Position numbers and translations under genes: made by a program. 64,000 bases of DNA from Prorocentrum cordatum (Eukaryota; Sar; Dinophyceae; Prorocentrales; Prorocentraceae): contig CAUYUJ010014354.1 in assembly GCA_963575745.1 (NCBI GenBank), forward strand, positions 348,750 through 412,749. Reading direction: 5' to 3'. A model generated the notes under the pieces. That model worked only from the letters and a program-made list of their open reading frames with translations. It did not search any database and was not told where the DNA came from. Below are positions 1 through 10,890 of this stretch, in pieces. Each line of letters begins with the position of its first letter. The first letter of the stretch is position 1.

Positions 1-63
1 CCCGGAGCCCCGGGTCGGCCATGGGGGACGCAGGGGCCAGCCTGGCGGCCCCGATCCCCCTCC
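1..63. repeat. Short duplicated segment, copy 1
   Basis: The first ~63 bases recur almost unchanged at 1,799-1,865: CCCGGAGCCCCGGGTCGGCC, then a GACGCAGGG core and a GATCCCC tail. In copy 1 the segment runs into the TA microsatellite; in copy 2 it runs into class L repeat. No coding role is evident. Confidence 0.75.
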
Positions 64-68
64 GCCGG

Positions 69-70
69 CA

Positions 71-101
<31 letters not shown>

Positions 102-213
102 CTATATATATATATATACATACATACATACACACATATATACATATATACATATATGCATGTATACATATATACATATGTGAATATGTACATGTATACA
201 TATATATATATAT
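69..213. repeat. TA/CATA microsatellite
   Basis: Runs of TA mixed with CATA and TACATA steps. The open frame across it, rich in Tyr and Ile, is a by-product. Confidence 0.95.
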
Positions 214-214
214 A

Positions 215-255
215 CTAGAACCATCGCGCGCGCGAAGCGCGCGCTTTGGTTCTAG
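215..255. repeat. 41-bp GC-cored hairpin beside the TA tract
   Basis: CTAGAACCA at the left pairs with TGGTTCTAG at the right, and the centre is alternating CG around GAAG. It abuts the TA tract on one side and class L repeat on the other. Confidence 0.7.
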
Positions 256-299
256 CCGAGGTCAAGGCCAAATCGAATCAAACTTCGTCGAAACGCGTC

Positions 300-3200
300 C
301 TGGAGCCGTCTTGGAGCTCTCCTAGGTAGTATTGGGGACCTTTTGGGGTGCCCCTCTCGGGACGTCTTTGGAGCCTCTTGGGCCGTTTTGGGACTCTCTT
401 GGGAGCCTCTTGTACCGTCGTCACCGCGGTCGTAGATGCTAAGAATATACGTTTTGTAAATGCAAAATCAATGATTCTGGCCTCTTGGGACCCTCTTGGA
501 CAGTTTTTTCCTGGGCAATGGCCCCGCGGAGGCGAATACTGGCAACACCTCCAGGCGCAGACTCTGCCTCGCGTCCCGCTCAGAGCACCCGAACTACAAC
601 AACCGTGGCTGCACGCTGCTCCCGGGCAGGCTTTGCTGCCCAGAGGAGGGGGGAGAGGAGGCGGGAAGCAGGCAGACGACGTCGAACGCGCAGGCGGGAG
701 GTGGGGGCCTCTTGGGGCGTCTTCGCGGTCTTTTGGGCACTGTGAGAACCGTCTTGGCCGTCCAAGGGTTCGCTTTGAGCGCTCCAGGGCCGCCATGGAA
801 CGTTTTGGGAGCCTCATGGGCCCCTTGGCCACGCCTTGGCCGCCCCTCGGGCTGTCTTGGGCCGTGTTGGTAGCCTCGTGGGGCCGTCTTTGGAGCCTCT
901 TGTACCGTCGTGCACGCCGTGAAAACAAAAGGGTCGTAGATGCTAAAAAATGCGTTTTCCCATGCAAGATCAATGATGGGAGCCATCTTGGGTGTCCAGG
1001 GACGATCTTTGAAAACCCTGGGGCCGTCTTGGACCGACTTGGGAGCCTCTTAGGGTTCCGTGAACACGTCTTGGCCGCCTCTTGAGCACGCCTTGGCCGC
1101 CTCTGGGGCTGTTTTGGTATCCTTTTGGGCCGTGTTGGGAGCCTCTTGGGCCGTCTTGGGGCCGTCGTGGGGGCCTTTTGTACCGTCGTGCACGCCGCGA
1201 AAAACCCAAAAGACGTAGATGCTAAAAATGCACGTTTTCCCATACAAAAACAATGATTTGGGGCGCTCGGGGCTCCCTTGAAAAGCCTCTTGGGGCATCG
1301 TAGCGGCCTCTTGGGCTCTATGGGAGCCATCTTGGGTGTCCAGGGGCGATCTTTGAAAGCCCTGGGGCCGTCTTGGACCGACTTGGGAGCCTCTTGGGGC
1401 TTCTTGGGGCTCCATGGACACGTCTTGGCCGCCTCTTGACACGCCTTGGCCGCCTCTGGGGCTGTCTTGGGCCCCTCTTGGGCCGTGTTGGGGGCCTCTT
1501 GGACCGTATTGGGTCCGTCGTGGGGGGCCTCTTGCACCGTCGTGCAAGCCGCGAAGACCGAAAAAACGTAGATGCTGAAAATGCACGCTTTCCCATGCAA
1601 AATCAATGATTTGGGGCGCTCGGGGCTCTCTTGGAAAGCAACTTGGGGCGTTGTTGCGGCTTCTTGGGCTCTATGGGAGCCATCTTGAGCGTCCAAGGGC
1701 GATCTTTGAGCGCCCCGGGGCCGTCTAGGACCGGTTTGGGGGCCACTTGCGCCTCCCTGGGCACGTTTTGGCCGCCTGTTGGCCTGGACAGGAGCGTTCC
1801 CGGAGCCCCGGGTCGGCCATGGGGGACGCAGGGACCGGCCCGGCGGCCCCGATCCCCTTCCTCCGGCAAATATATACATTGGAAGCCTCTGCTTGGGGGC
1901 CTCTTGGGGGCAAGCACGGTGCTAAGACGAAAACACGAATGCGGTACCTGTACGTTTTACGAAGAGAACGAGGCCATGTTTGCCTCTCGGGGCCCTCTGG
2001 GGGGTCAAATTGCACAGGTTATGAAGCGTCTTGGAGGCCTCGTGTTGGCTGCTTGGGGCCTCGTGGGGGTCTCGGGGGTCCTCTTGGGGCGTGGGGCTGG
2101 CAATTCCAATTGGATTGCCCTATACTGGGCTTCTCTGGGAGCCCTCTGGGATGCTGTTGGGGCCGTTTGGGGTGCCTATGGGACCGGCCTGGGACCCTCT
2201 TGGGCCGTCTTGGCGCCCTTTGGGAGGCAACTTGGGCCGTGTTGGGGCGATCTTAAGGACCCCTGAGGTCGTCAAGGATGGTGCGAAGACGAAAATCACG
2301 AATACGGTAAACATATACGTTTTACGGAATGGATGGGGCTATTTTTGCTTCTCGGGGCCCTCGTGGGGCAAATTGCACAGGTTAAGAGGCGTCTTCGAAG
2401 CCTCTGGGGCCGTTGGAGACGCCCCGTGATCCGTCAAACCGCCGTGACGCTCATCGGACCGCCCTCCGATGCGATTTTGGGCCCTTCAAGGTCCAGCCTG
2501 GCCCCCGGGCCACACATTTGTGGTAGAGGTCGTGGCCCCGGGGCCCCCGGGCCCGGTTGCGGCCCGGTCCTGTCCGCAACCGGATGACCCTCCGTTCCGC
2601 CTCCGAGGCGCTCTTCGAGGCCAAGGCTGGCTTCGTCTCGACATTATTGTCCATCGCAGTTTTTTTTTGTTGCATCTTGAACTGTCTGAGAAGCCTTTTG
2701 GTCGGGAGCGTCGGGGGGGGTCTTGCGAGCTACGTGGGGCTTCCTGTTGGGCTTCCGGGAACCCAGGGCTGGAAATGCTCTTTCGGCCCCCTCCTGGGCC
2801 TGGGCTCTTGGGGGCCTCTTTTCGGCCTCCTGGATGCTGCTCGAGGCCGCTTGGGTGCCTCTTGGGGGCCTCCTGGGCTCTCTTGGGGGCCTCTTGGGGC
2901 CTCCTCGGATCATCCTGGACTGCTTCTTGAAGTCGTCATGGGACCTTCTTGTCATGTCTTCGGGGGCCTCTTCGAAATAGTTTTGAAGCCTTTTGGGTGT
3001 CGTCTTGGGGCCTCTTGGAGCCTCTTTGGGGCTTCTTGGGGGCCTCTTGGGGCGTCTTGGGGGCTTCTTGGGGCATCTTGGGGGTTTCCTGGGGGGCATC
3101 TTGGGGCCTCTTGGGGGTATTTTTGGGCGGAGAGCTTCATTTGTCGGTTCGCGTTCCCTCTCTTGTGCCCCTTTTGGGGCCTTCTTGGGACCCTCTTGCG

Positions 3201-3540
3201 CCGTCTTGGGCGGCTCTGGGGCTGTCTCGGGGCTCTCTCGGGCCGTCTTGGGGCTCTCTTAGGGTCCTCTTGGGCCGTCTTGGAAGGGTTTTGGGAGCCT
3301 CTTGGGCGGTGCTTTAGCGCCGGAAACACGAAACAGCGAGAACGCAAAAAACCATTGAAAAACATCTTATCAAAATCAACGATTTTGCCCTCTCGGGGCA
3401 CTCTTGGCCGGCATCTTAAAGGCCTCTTGGAGCGTCTTGAGGGCCTCCGGGGCAATTTAAAACGCATCGTGCGTCGCCAGAGACCCCTGAACGGCGTCTT
3501 GGGGTCTGGGGCCGCCGGGATTGCTGTCTGAGGGCTCCCC
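300..3540 (+). repeat. Class L degenerate G/T-rich repeat domain
   Basis: Thousands of bases built from variants of CTTGGGGCCTCTTGGG and GGGCCGTCTTGGG. Embedded in them is an A-rich marker (CGTAGATGC, AAAATG, TTTTCCCATGCAA, ATCAATGAT) near 429, 930, 1,208 and 1,562, with looser versions near 1,920, 2,281 and 3,312. This gives an irregular period of about 280-500 bp. Translations read as endless Trp-Gly-Leu-Gly or Pro-Arg-Gly frames on both strands, and I treat all of these as artefacts. The same class recurs near 6.9, 14.2, 17.7, 18.8, 20.7, 25.7, 34.0, 51.9 and 55.4 kb. Confidence 0.85.
2490..2600. repeat. GC-rich dispersed segment (pair with 3,555-3,635)
   Basis: A GGCCCCCGGG cluster followed by TTTGTGGT(A/C)GAGG and then CCCCGG-rich sequence appears here and again at 3,555-3,635. 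The two copies lie at the ends of two class L blocks. Confidence 0.55.
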
Positions 3541-3639
3541 GGGGCGACTTTAGGCCAAGGCGGGCCTGGGCCCCGGGCCCCAACTTTGTGGTCGAGGCTC
3601 TGGGTCTGACCCCGGACCCGGTCCCCAACATACGGTTGC

Positions 3640-4180
3640 AAATTTTGCATAGCGTGTCGCAGCGGCGGCCCCTGCGGCACGCTTCGCCTTACAAGCGGAT
3701 AGCATGTCGCTCCGCTTCACGGTGCGGAGGGCTGGGAACAGATCGGGACGTATACGCTTCGGGCCCAAAAATGGGTAGAGTGTCGTGCCGCAGCGTGGTG
3801 GGCTAAAACCGGCGGCCGACACACTAACCAAAAATACCCGACCGTACATGGTACCCGAACGTATCATATGCACCGTGTACGGGTCTGCCGGGGTGACAAA
3901 TACAAAATGTGTATGACCCCCGGCACGTGCTGGAGACCTGGTCTGCCTTCGCGGGCTTCAAATCAAACCGGTCGTGCTGCGCCAGCCCTCGATGCGCGAC
4001 GGCCGTGTCCATCCCGAGGGCAAGCATGTGGCGACGAGCGCAGCACCGCGAAAACGCCCAAAGTTCCGATTTCAAGAATGCGAAGAGTCACGCCTCGATG
4101 GTGCAAGCGGGAAGGCAATCTTACAGAGTTTTAGCTGGTTGGCAAAGCAGCGGCGGCCAAGTCCTACCAACCCTCTGGGT
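3640..4180. other. No recognisable gene
   Basis: Mixed-composition sequence. Short open frames occur on both strands, but none shows a domain or splice-consistent structure I can support. Confidence 0.5.
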
Positions 4181-4185
4181 GTACG

Positions 4186-4260
4186 TAGGTGGTTTAACGA
4201 ACTTGTCTTCTCTCCTTTCTACAATCCCTCCTTCCCCTGCTCCGGGGAGGGGTGTATCAC
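4186..4260. repeat. Dispersed 75-bp repeat (mate at 5,393-5,462)
   Basis: GGTGGTTTAACGA, a pyrimidine tract (TCTCTCCTTTCTACAATCCC) and CGGGGAGGGG recur in the same order and spacing at 5,393-5,462. The two copies bracket the ~88-bp-unit arrays. Confidence 0.7.
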
Positions 4261-4540
4261 TGCTACCTATTACCTAGTACTAAACCCCTCCCACAAACGA
4301 CTGGCAACCAACCAGGACCAATGAGAACCCCCCCGCCATCCGTCAAAAAAAACAATGAGAAGTCCACTTTTGGGCAAAAACTTGGGTCGTGAAACGGAAC
4401 GCCGCGAATACTTTGTACTGTATTTGAAAAACCATCATGTGGTGATGGGTCCTCGTTTTGACGAGAGAATCCCCGCGTCTCCTCTCCCCTCCTCCTTCAC
4501 CTCCTCCTCCTCCCGTTCCTCCCCCCTCCCGTCACCTCGC

Positions 4541-5030
4541 TTTGGCATGCCTCACGCGCTTCGTGGCGCCATAGGGAGTTCAACCGAAGACCCCAGTGGC
4601 ATGAATCGAATGCCACCTCCCCTCCACTTTGGCACACTCTTCGCACGCTTCGTGGCCCCATAGGGAGCTCCACCGAATGCCACATTTGCATAGTTCGCAT
4701 GCCGCCCCCTTCCAGTTTGGCACATACGTCACACGCTTCGTGGACCCATATGGGGGCTCCACCGACGTCCCCAGCGGCATGGTTCGCATGCCGTTTCCCG
4801 CTCCGCTTTGGCACACACCTCAAACGTTTCGTGGCCCGATAGGGAGCTCCACCGAAGGCACCGGTGGCATGGTTCGCATGCCGACTCCCCTGGTCTGGCA
4901 CACCCATCGCGCGCTTTGTGGCCCCATGGGGGGCTCCACCGAAGGCCAAGTGGCATGGTTCGCATGCCGCCCCCCTCCATTTTGGCACACCCCTCGCTCG
5001 CTGTGTGGCCCCAGCTATATGCAGTTGTGC
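4541..5030 (-). repeat. ~88-bp palindrome-bearing tandem array, minus orientation
   Basis: Unit starts (TTTGGCAC or close) fall at 4,541, 4,628, 4,716, 4,807, 4,894 and 4,981, so the spacing is 87-91 bp. Each unit carries GGCATGGTTCGCATGCC and GGGAGCTCCACC, both nearly self-complementary, plus CTTCGTGGCCCCATAG. Confidence 0.9.
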
Positions 5031-5045
5031 ATGTAGCCGTTGTGA

Positions 5046-5360
5046 GTACTGCTCTCGGTGGAGCTCCCTAGGGGCACGAGAAGCGCGAAAAGTGCGCCGC
5101 AATGGGACGAGGCCGCCATGCGAACGCTACCGCTGGGGCCTTCGGTGGAGCTCCACACGGGACCACGACGCGTATGCGGGGTGTGCCAGAGTGGGGGGGG
5201 GGGCGGCATGCGAACCATGCGGCTGGAGCCGTCGGTGGAGCTCGACCACGAAGCGCGCGAGAGGTGTGCCAAAGTGGAGGCGGGGGGGGCGATGCGGCAT
5301 GCGGACCATGCCACTGGAGCACTTGGGAAAACCACCCGTGGGGACACGAAACGCGTGAAA
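5046..5360 (+). repeat. ~88-bp array, plus orientation (inverted relative to the previous array)
   Basis: The same unit in the opposite orientation, repeated three to four times with GGTGGAGCTCC, ACGAAGCGCG, GTGTGCCA and GGCATGCG(A/G)ACCATGC. The junction at 5,016-5,045 carries CAGTTGTGCATG and GTTGTGAGTAC. A similar leader precedes the array near 61,891. Confidence 0.88.
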
Positions 5361-5392
5361 GGGGTGCGCCAAATCCCACCAGCCCTTTGGGC

Positions 5393-5462
5393 GACAGGTG
5401 GTCTAACGAGGGTCTCTCTCCTCTTCCACAACCCCTCTTCCCTTCGGGGAGGGGAACCCTTC
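5393..5462. repeat. Dispersed 75-bp repeat, second copy
   Basis: Matches 4,186-4,260: GGTGGTCTAACGA, a pyrimidine stretch with ACAACCCCTC, then CGGGGAGGGG. Confidence 0.7.
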
Positions 5463-5469
5463 CCCTCCA

Positions 5470-5985
5470 CTCCCTGGTTTTTTGTCGGCAAGTTCCGCGG
5501 GGTGTCGGAGGCTCCTTGATCGGCCAGTGGGAGGGCCATATTTCGAACACATCTACAACTACACGCAGCAAAACTGCACCTTTTTGCGGGGGCCAGGGTT
5601 GGCAATCGCAATTCGATTTGGCGCGTCGGTCGGTCTGGGTGGACGGACGTCGCCTCATGGCCCACGATGGAAGGCGATGGTCGCGCCGACGACGTTGCGT
5701 GCCAAGCGCGGAAACGACCGCCACGTTGCACGGCGAGGCTTGGCGGCAGCCGCAAGAAAAATCATAACACGAAATAGCGCCCACGCTCGAACGGGAGATT
5801 CGGCGCGAAGAAGAATTTGAAAGCGCGGGGGATCGGATCGCGCATTTGCTGCTGGGGCACAGGCGGGGGAGGGAAGCGGGCTGCGCGACGTCGAGGCCTC
5901 CGGGCATACGGCTGGCTTCGCTGAGCCAGGTGATGCGGGATGTCGGCGGGGGGCGGCCCAGGGGGCGGGGCCTCGGCGATGGGCA
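5470..5985. other. No recognisable gene
   Basis: Open frames exist on both strands but show no motif, and their composition follows the surrounding GC bias. Confidence 0.45.
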
Positions 5986-5989
5986 GCGC

Positions 5990-6270
5990 GGGCAGCCGAT
6001 GTTTCGCGAAAAAGGGACACGTACAGAACGGCACGTAGCGGCCGGGGCGCGGTGCACGTCGGGGGCGCGAGTGGCGGCACCCGACATGCACCCCGCCCCG
6101 CTAGCTAGGTGTAGTTCTATAAGTGCTCCGTTTTGCGGGGGTGTCTCCGGCGAAACCAGCACGTACAGAACTACACCTATTGCCCGGCCAAGTATAGTTC
6201 TGAACGCGCTGGATGTTTCGCGCGGGGCGAGCACGCGCAGACCGGCACCTGACGAAAGGGGCGGGGTGCA
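5990..6270. repeat. Degenerate ~100-bp repeat with ACGTACAGAAC motif
   Basis: GATGTTTCGCG, AGCACGTACAGAAC (or ACACGTACAGAAC), and GCGGGGTGCACGT recur near 5,999-6,075, 6,135-6,190 and 6,205-6,280. A TGTAGTTCTA motif linked to them recurs at about 6,110 and 6,797. Confidence 0.55.
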
Positions 6271-6929
6271 CGTGGGGTACGTCGTCGCGCCCCGCCAGCA
6301 GAGTCAGGAAGGCAAGGGCCGCTGGCCCCCCTGCCGGCCTCCGGGCGGAGGTGTCTGAACGCCCCGGGGCTATCAGAAGGAATTCCAACTGCGGCCTCCG
6401 CCCGCATCGCTCCCACAATCAGAGTATCTCGCCTGGTCACGATGTTCACCGTTCCCGCCCGCTGATTTGCCCTCCCCTTCCCCCGTTTTACCTCTACCAG
6501 CCGCCCTCCATTTCCCTGGGCGTTTCCTAGTTGCCCCTGGCCCCTGCGCGGCGGCAAACGCCCGCGCCCCCCCGCAGCTGAAAGACTCGCCTTGCGCTCA
6601 TCCTCCAATCCACTCGCGAGGCGCAAGCCTTGGTTCCAGACTGACAATGGCAAGACGCGCCGAGGCCCCGGCAAATCCAACAGGCGCGATCGGCCCCCTC
6701 GAATGGCGGGCGAACCAATACGTAAGACGATGCCGCAAAAAATAAAGTTCGGAATTTCGGGACCCGCGCAAGAAGCTAATCCACTCGCCCAAAGTGTAGT
6801 TCTACGCCTGTCCGAATATTTTCTGCCACCCCCCGCGAGGATCGTGGCCCCCGATGGGGGGGGGGGCGCAATTCGAGTGCCCCCCCCCTCTTTTGATCGA
6901 CCGCCTCCAAAGGCTCGAGGCCCCCTAGA

Positions 6930-7110
6930 GGGTCCCACGAGCGCCCCAAGAAGCCAAAATACAGCTTCAAGAGGCGCCCGAGAGGCCCCCGAGCGGCCTC
7001 AGAGAGCCCAAGATTATCTCCAACATGGCTCAAGATGGCCCAAGCTGGCTCAATTGGCTCCCAAGATCCTCCACAAGGCCCCAAGACCGCTCCAAGACGG
7101 CTCGAGATGG
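6930..7110 (-). repeat. Class L repeat, inverted orientation
   Basis: Reads as CCAAGAAGCC and GGCTCAAGATGGCCC on the plus strand, the complement of the class L consensus. Confidence 0.7.
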
Positions 7111-7249
7111 TGACGGAGCCTCCCCAGGAGGATCAGCATCCCCTCGCTGTTTGACTATGCGCGTCTCTTCGGCCAGCTGGCTCCCTCGCTGTTTGGCTGT
7201 GCGTGCCTCTTCCTCTCCCCCTGTCAGCTCGCATGGGCAGCGTTTCTGG

Positions 7250-7400
7250 ATGGGCTGGTGGGGGCACTTTTCTGATTAGCAACCGCAGCCGAGAGCACAA
7301 GCGGCGACTGAGGTCCGAGCGGGCCGCGCGGGGGCCGAATTGCCTAGCGCGGAGCAGAGCAGGACAAGCTGGTGGGGATACTTTTTGGCTCGCGGCTCCA
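7250..7400. repeat. Paired CTGGTGGGGNCACTTTT motif
   Basis: AGCTGGTGGGGATACTTTTTGG-like sequence occurs at about 7,256 and 7,369, and in related form at 21,163 (GGCGGGGACACTTTTTGATC). Each copy is followed by a GCGAGC or GCGGC segment. Role unknown. Confidence 0.45.
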
Positions 7401-7862
7401 AGGCGAGGGACAACGTCCGGGGCGCAACGTCCGGGGCGCGGTGCGATGTAAATTGGCCGCGCTGGCGAACGCACATGCCAAGGACAAAATGCCCCTCATT
7501 GAGACGCAGGACAGCGTCGGCACGTGACCGGCCCAGACATCCCGGCAGCGGGGAAGCAAAGGCGCGGCGACCGGCAGCGGAACGGGGGGGGGGAAGTCGC
7601 CCTTGCGGCGCTAAGCCCCAGCCGAACCACATTCGGAAGCGAGGCCAAGAGAGACGGCGGGGCACTGCAAGGCCGCATGCGCGGATCCGAATGGCCAATG
7701 ACCAAGCGAAGCCCACGTGCGCGCGCCCAGTGACAGGCCTAGACCTCAGAAAAGAGAGGGGGGGGAGTGCGAGCGCGAGCGGCTAACTCAGACTCACTGC
7801 AGCCCCGGGCGAACGATGGCGCGGCGAAAGGGGCCTGACTCATCAAAGCTCGCTGGAGCTAA

Positions 7863-8340
7863 GGTGTGGCTGATCCGCGTCAGAGCGCCATCCATTAGAG
7901 AAAGACCACTGGTGTGCGCTCACGAGGCTGAGCCACCTCCAGCCGGTAGCCAGCGCGTGCACATCGTCTCCGACTCACACAGTTCGGGGGCACAACGATG
8001 CAAAGTACTGACGAGGGCTGGTAGCCAGGGCTGCTCTGAAGAGAGCGACCAGGAACTGCAGAAGGCTGAACCACCCATAGCAAGGCCGCTCACTTGCAAA
8101 GGTGTGGCTGATCCGCGCCAGAGCGCCATCCAGTAGAGAAAGACCACTGGTGTGCGCTCACGAGGCTGAGCCACCTCCAGCCGGTAGCCAGCGCGTGCAC
8201 ATCGTATCCGACTCACTCAGTTCGGGGGCACAACGATGCAAAGTACTGACGAGGGCTGGTAGCCGGGGCTGCTCTGAAGACAGAGACCACGAACTGCAGA
8301 GGGCTGAACCACTCAATGCAGGGCCGCGCACTTGACAAAG
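7863..8340. repeat. 238-bp direct tandem repeat
   Basis: Two nearly identical units begin GGTGTGGCTGATCCGCG at 7,863 and 8,101. A third, diverged unit (8,590-8,830) keeps GACCACTGGTGTGCG, GTATCCGACTCACGCAG and AGCACAACGATGCAA. Confidence 0.9.
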
Positions 8341-9135
8341 CCAAACTAGGTGTCACCGAGCGCACGGCTGACAGCTGCACCAAACCACACCTGCCACGCT
8401 GCCCGTGCGGAAGCCGAATACCCCGACGCCGGAGGCGTGACTATGGTTGGCGGCTACCGAGCTGCTGGGCCGCACCGCTCGCAGGCGGCGTGCCGACAGC
8501 GGGCCAAGACAGAACCATGGCCGGGTCGGCGACGGACCAGGGCGGGCCACAGGCAGGAGGGGGGCGCAGCCAAAAGCCGCTGAGCACTGGTGTCAATGAG
8601 GGGTGTTGGGGCACCCTCCCATAAGAGACCACTGGTGTGCGTGCGCGAGGCTGACAACCACCAGCAGGTAGCCGGTCCACATGCGCCGTATCCGACTCAC
8701 GCAGTCCGGGAGCACAACGATGCAATGTCCCAGCGAGGGCTGGGGCTGTGGCTGCGCCGAGAAGAGCGAAACGAACTTGGACCGCGGAAGGCTGTCCCTC
8801 TCGATGCGGGGCCGCTCACTGACGAAGCCAAGCGCCATGCGTATGGAGGACAGCCACACGCACTCCACACCTGCCACGCTGCCCATGCAGAAGCCGGATG
8901 CCTCCGACGCCAGGGCATACGGGTGGCTGTCATCAGCCGAGCTGCTGGGCTGCACCGTTCGCTGGCTGCGCGCTGACGTGCCAAGGCGTACTTAGTAGAA
9001 CCGTGGCAGAACCGTGGCTGGGTCGGCGACGAGGGGCCGATGCTCCCTGGGCAGGTTGCAGGGCGGGCGCTCATCTGCGCCCGATGCAATCTACGCTGTT
9101 GATCGGGGGGGCGCAGCCAAAAGCCGCAGAGACGT
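8101..9135. repeat. ~490-540-bp higher-order repeat
   Basis: The 238-bp unit plus a second block (CACACCTGCCACGCTGCCC, then CGAGCTGCTGGGC, GGGTCGGCGACG and a terminal GCGCAGCCAAAAGCCGC) occurs as 8,101-8,590 and again, diverged, as 8,590-9,130. Confidence 0.75.
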
Positions 9136-10525
9136 TGTGAGTGAAAGGAAGAGAAGGGGGGGAATGGCGGCGCAGCCCAAAGCCGCTGAACACTGATCCA
9201 GGTCAAGAGGAGGAGGAGGGATCAGGGGGGCGCAGCCAAAAGCCGCAGTCACCGATGTATTGATGAAGGAGGAGGGAAGGACGGCCCTCGGGAACAGCGC
9301 TGTCTGCTCGGAGCCCGCTCTTCCATCGTCGCCTAGCGGTCTCCGAGGTGAGGCGCCCGTCGCTGCAAGGGGGGGTATGGTCGCCTGCTCCCGTGGTGGG
9401 TGGCCAACGCCGTCCACATCCATGGGCGCGTGTTGACTCTCTCCAGATACCTCGTCCACGGACGCCTTTTGGTTCCCTACGGGGGCCTCATACTCGGCCC
9501 CTGGGGGCTGGGTGGAACCTGCTGCTGGGGCATCGCACTCGCGGCCAGACCCCTTGCGGGGGGAAGAGGGGGAGGCGTGAACGGAACTGGGATCAGGACG
9601 GGGATCCCGGCAGTGCGCCGGCACATGTGGACCATGCTGGCGAGGGCGGCGCGGTGCCACCGCCACCGCTGACCGACAGAAACGGGATGCAGGAGTACCA
9701 GAGCAACAGAGGGCGGACGCGGGACCAGCGGCGGCACCCCAGGGGGCCCGGCGCCAGGGCGCAAGCCACAGGAGAGCCCGCGGGACACGCAGTCCGTTCA
9801 CACTGCAGTCGCTGAGTCCACACTTCTGCACTGTACCTCTTGTCCAACGGTCCATTGTTGTTCCTCCTCCGCCTCTTGCAGGGGGGGCGCGCAGCCAAAA
9901 GCCGCTGAACGCAAGTACACGGTGGGGGGTGGAAAGCTGTAGGGGCATCCCGGCAGTGCGCCGGCACGAGTGGACCACGCTGGAGAGGGCGGCGCCACCG
10001 CCACCGCTGACCGACAGAAACGGAATGCAAGAATGCCAAAGCCACAGAGGGCGGACCCGGGGCCAGCGGCGGCCCCCCAGGGGGCCCGGCGCCAGGATGC
10101 AAGCCACAGGAGAGCCCGCGGGACACGCAGTCCGTTCACACTGCAGTCGCTGAGTCCACATTTCTGCACTGTACCTCTTGTCAACGGTCCATCGTTGTTC
10201 CTCCTCGGCCTCCCGCATGGGGGGGGCGCAGCCAGAAGCCGCTGAAAGCAGGTGCACGGTGGGGGGTGGCGAGCTGCAGGACCATCCTGGCAGTGCGCCG
10301 GAACGCGCGGGCTGGAGAGGGTGGCGCCGCCGTCGCCGCTGACCGACAGAAACGGGATGCAAGAATACCAGGGCCACAGAGGGCGGACCCACACCAGCGG
10401 CGGCCCCCCTGGGAGCCCGGCGCCGGGACGCAGGCCACAGGAGAAGCCGCGGGACACGCAGTCCGTTCACAGTGCAGTCGCTGAGTCCACACTTCCAATC
10501 GCACAGGGGGCGCAGCCAACAGCCG
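8566..10525. repeat. Recurrent GGCGCAGCCAAAAGCCGC motif (7 copies)
   Basis: Near-exact copies sit at about 8,566, 9,108, 9,170, 9,227, 9,889, 10,222 and 10,506. Most are preceded by a G run and followed by AGA or TGA. They close the repeat units in two otherwise unrelated tandem families, so the motif behaves as a shared boundary element. Confidence 0.8.
9588..10525. repeat. ~340-bp tandem triplication
   Basis: Units begin at about 9,601, 9,942 and 10,280 with ATCCCGGCAGTGCGCCGG. They contain CGCTGACCGACAGAAACGG and GAGCCCGCGGGACACGCAG, and end in the GCAGCCAAAAGCC motif. The 459-residue minus-strand open frame across them is repetitive and resembles no family I know. Confidence 0.9.
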
Positions 10526-10607
10526 CAGAGCTCGCGCTTTCATCCGCGCTGAATGCGCCAGCGTCGGAGGCGCCTCCTGGGGGGGTGCATGCGCCTCCGC
10601 CTCTACT

Positions 10608-10840
10608 CACAGCGCTGCAACTGCGACAGTGGGCGCCGAGACGACGAGCACGATTTGGAAGAAAGGGGGCCTGCGAGAGCCCCATCAGATAGGAAGGGCC
10701 CCCGACGCTGCTCACAGCGCTGCATTGCTGGCTGGGGGCGCCGAGAACACGAGGCGAGCACGGAAGGGGGGCGAGGGGCGCGCCCCTTCCGCTGGCTGTG
10801 TTTTGCAGGGAAGCGACGGGCCTGCTGCCAGTGACCACCC
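10608..10840. repeat. ~107-bp tandem pair
   Basis: CTCACAGCGCTGCA, then GGGCGCCGAGA and ACGAG, occurs near 10,610 and 10,717. Confidence 0.55.
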
Positions 10841-10890
10841 TCCACGCACCTGATCCCCGCGCGTGCGATGCCACAGGGGGGCAGCAAAGG

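Noticed and set aside
278-1879. 533-codon minus-strand frame and overlapping plus-strand frames
   Set aside because: They are the translation of class L repeats. Every frame is low in stops because of composition, and the peptide is a degenerate Pro/Arg/Ala repeat.
2557-3531. 324-codon frame rich in LGASWGLLG
   Set aside because: The Trp-Gly-Leu periodicity comes from CTTGGGGCCTCTTGGG repeats, and the same peptide appears in unrelated blocks.
4541-5360. CRISPR-like regular repeats
   Set aside because: Units are contiguous tandem repeats without unique spacers, there are no cas genes, and the setting is eukaryotic.
7369-7395. Spliced-leader-like ACTTTTTGGCTC
   Set aside because: Explained by the repeated CTGGTGGGGATACTTTTTGG motif. 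The leader's first half is absent.
9091-10470. 459-codon minus-strand protein
   Set aside because: Spans the 340-bp triplication. Units shift frame relative to one another, and the sequence has no motif.
8566-10525. GCGGCTTTTGGCTGCGCC as spliced-leader relics
   Set aside because: Only TTTTGGCT is shared with the leader; the flanks do not fit and no downstream gene is linked.
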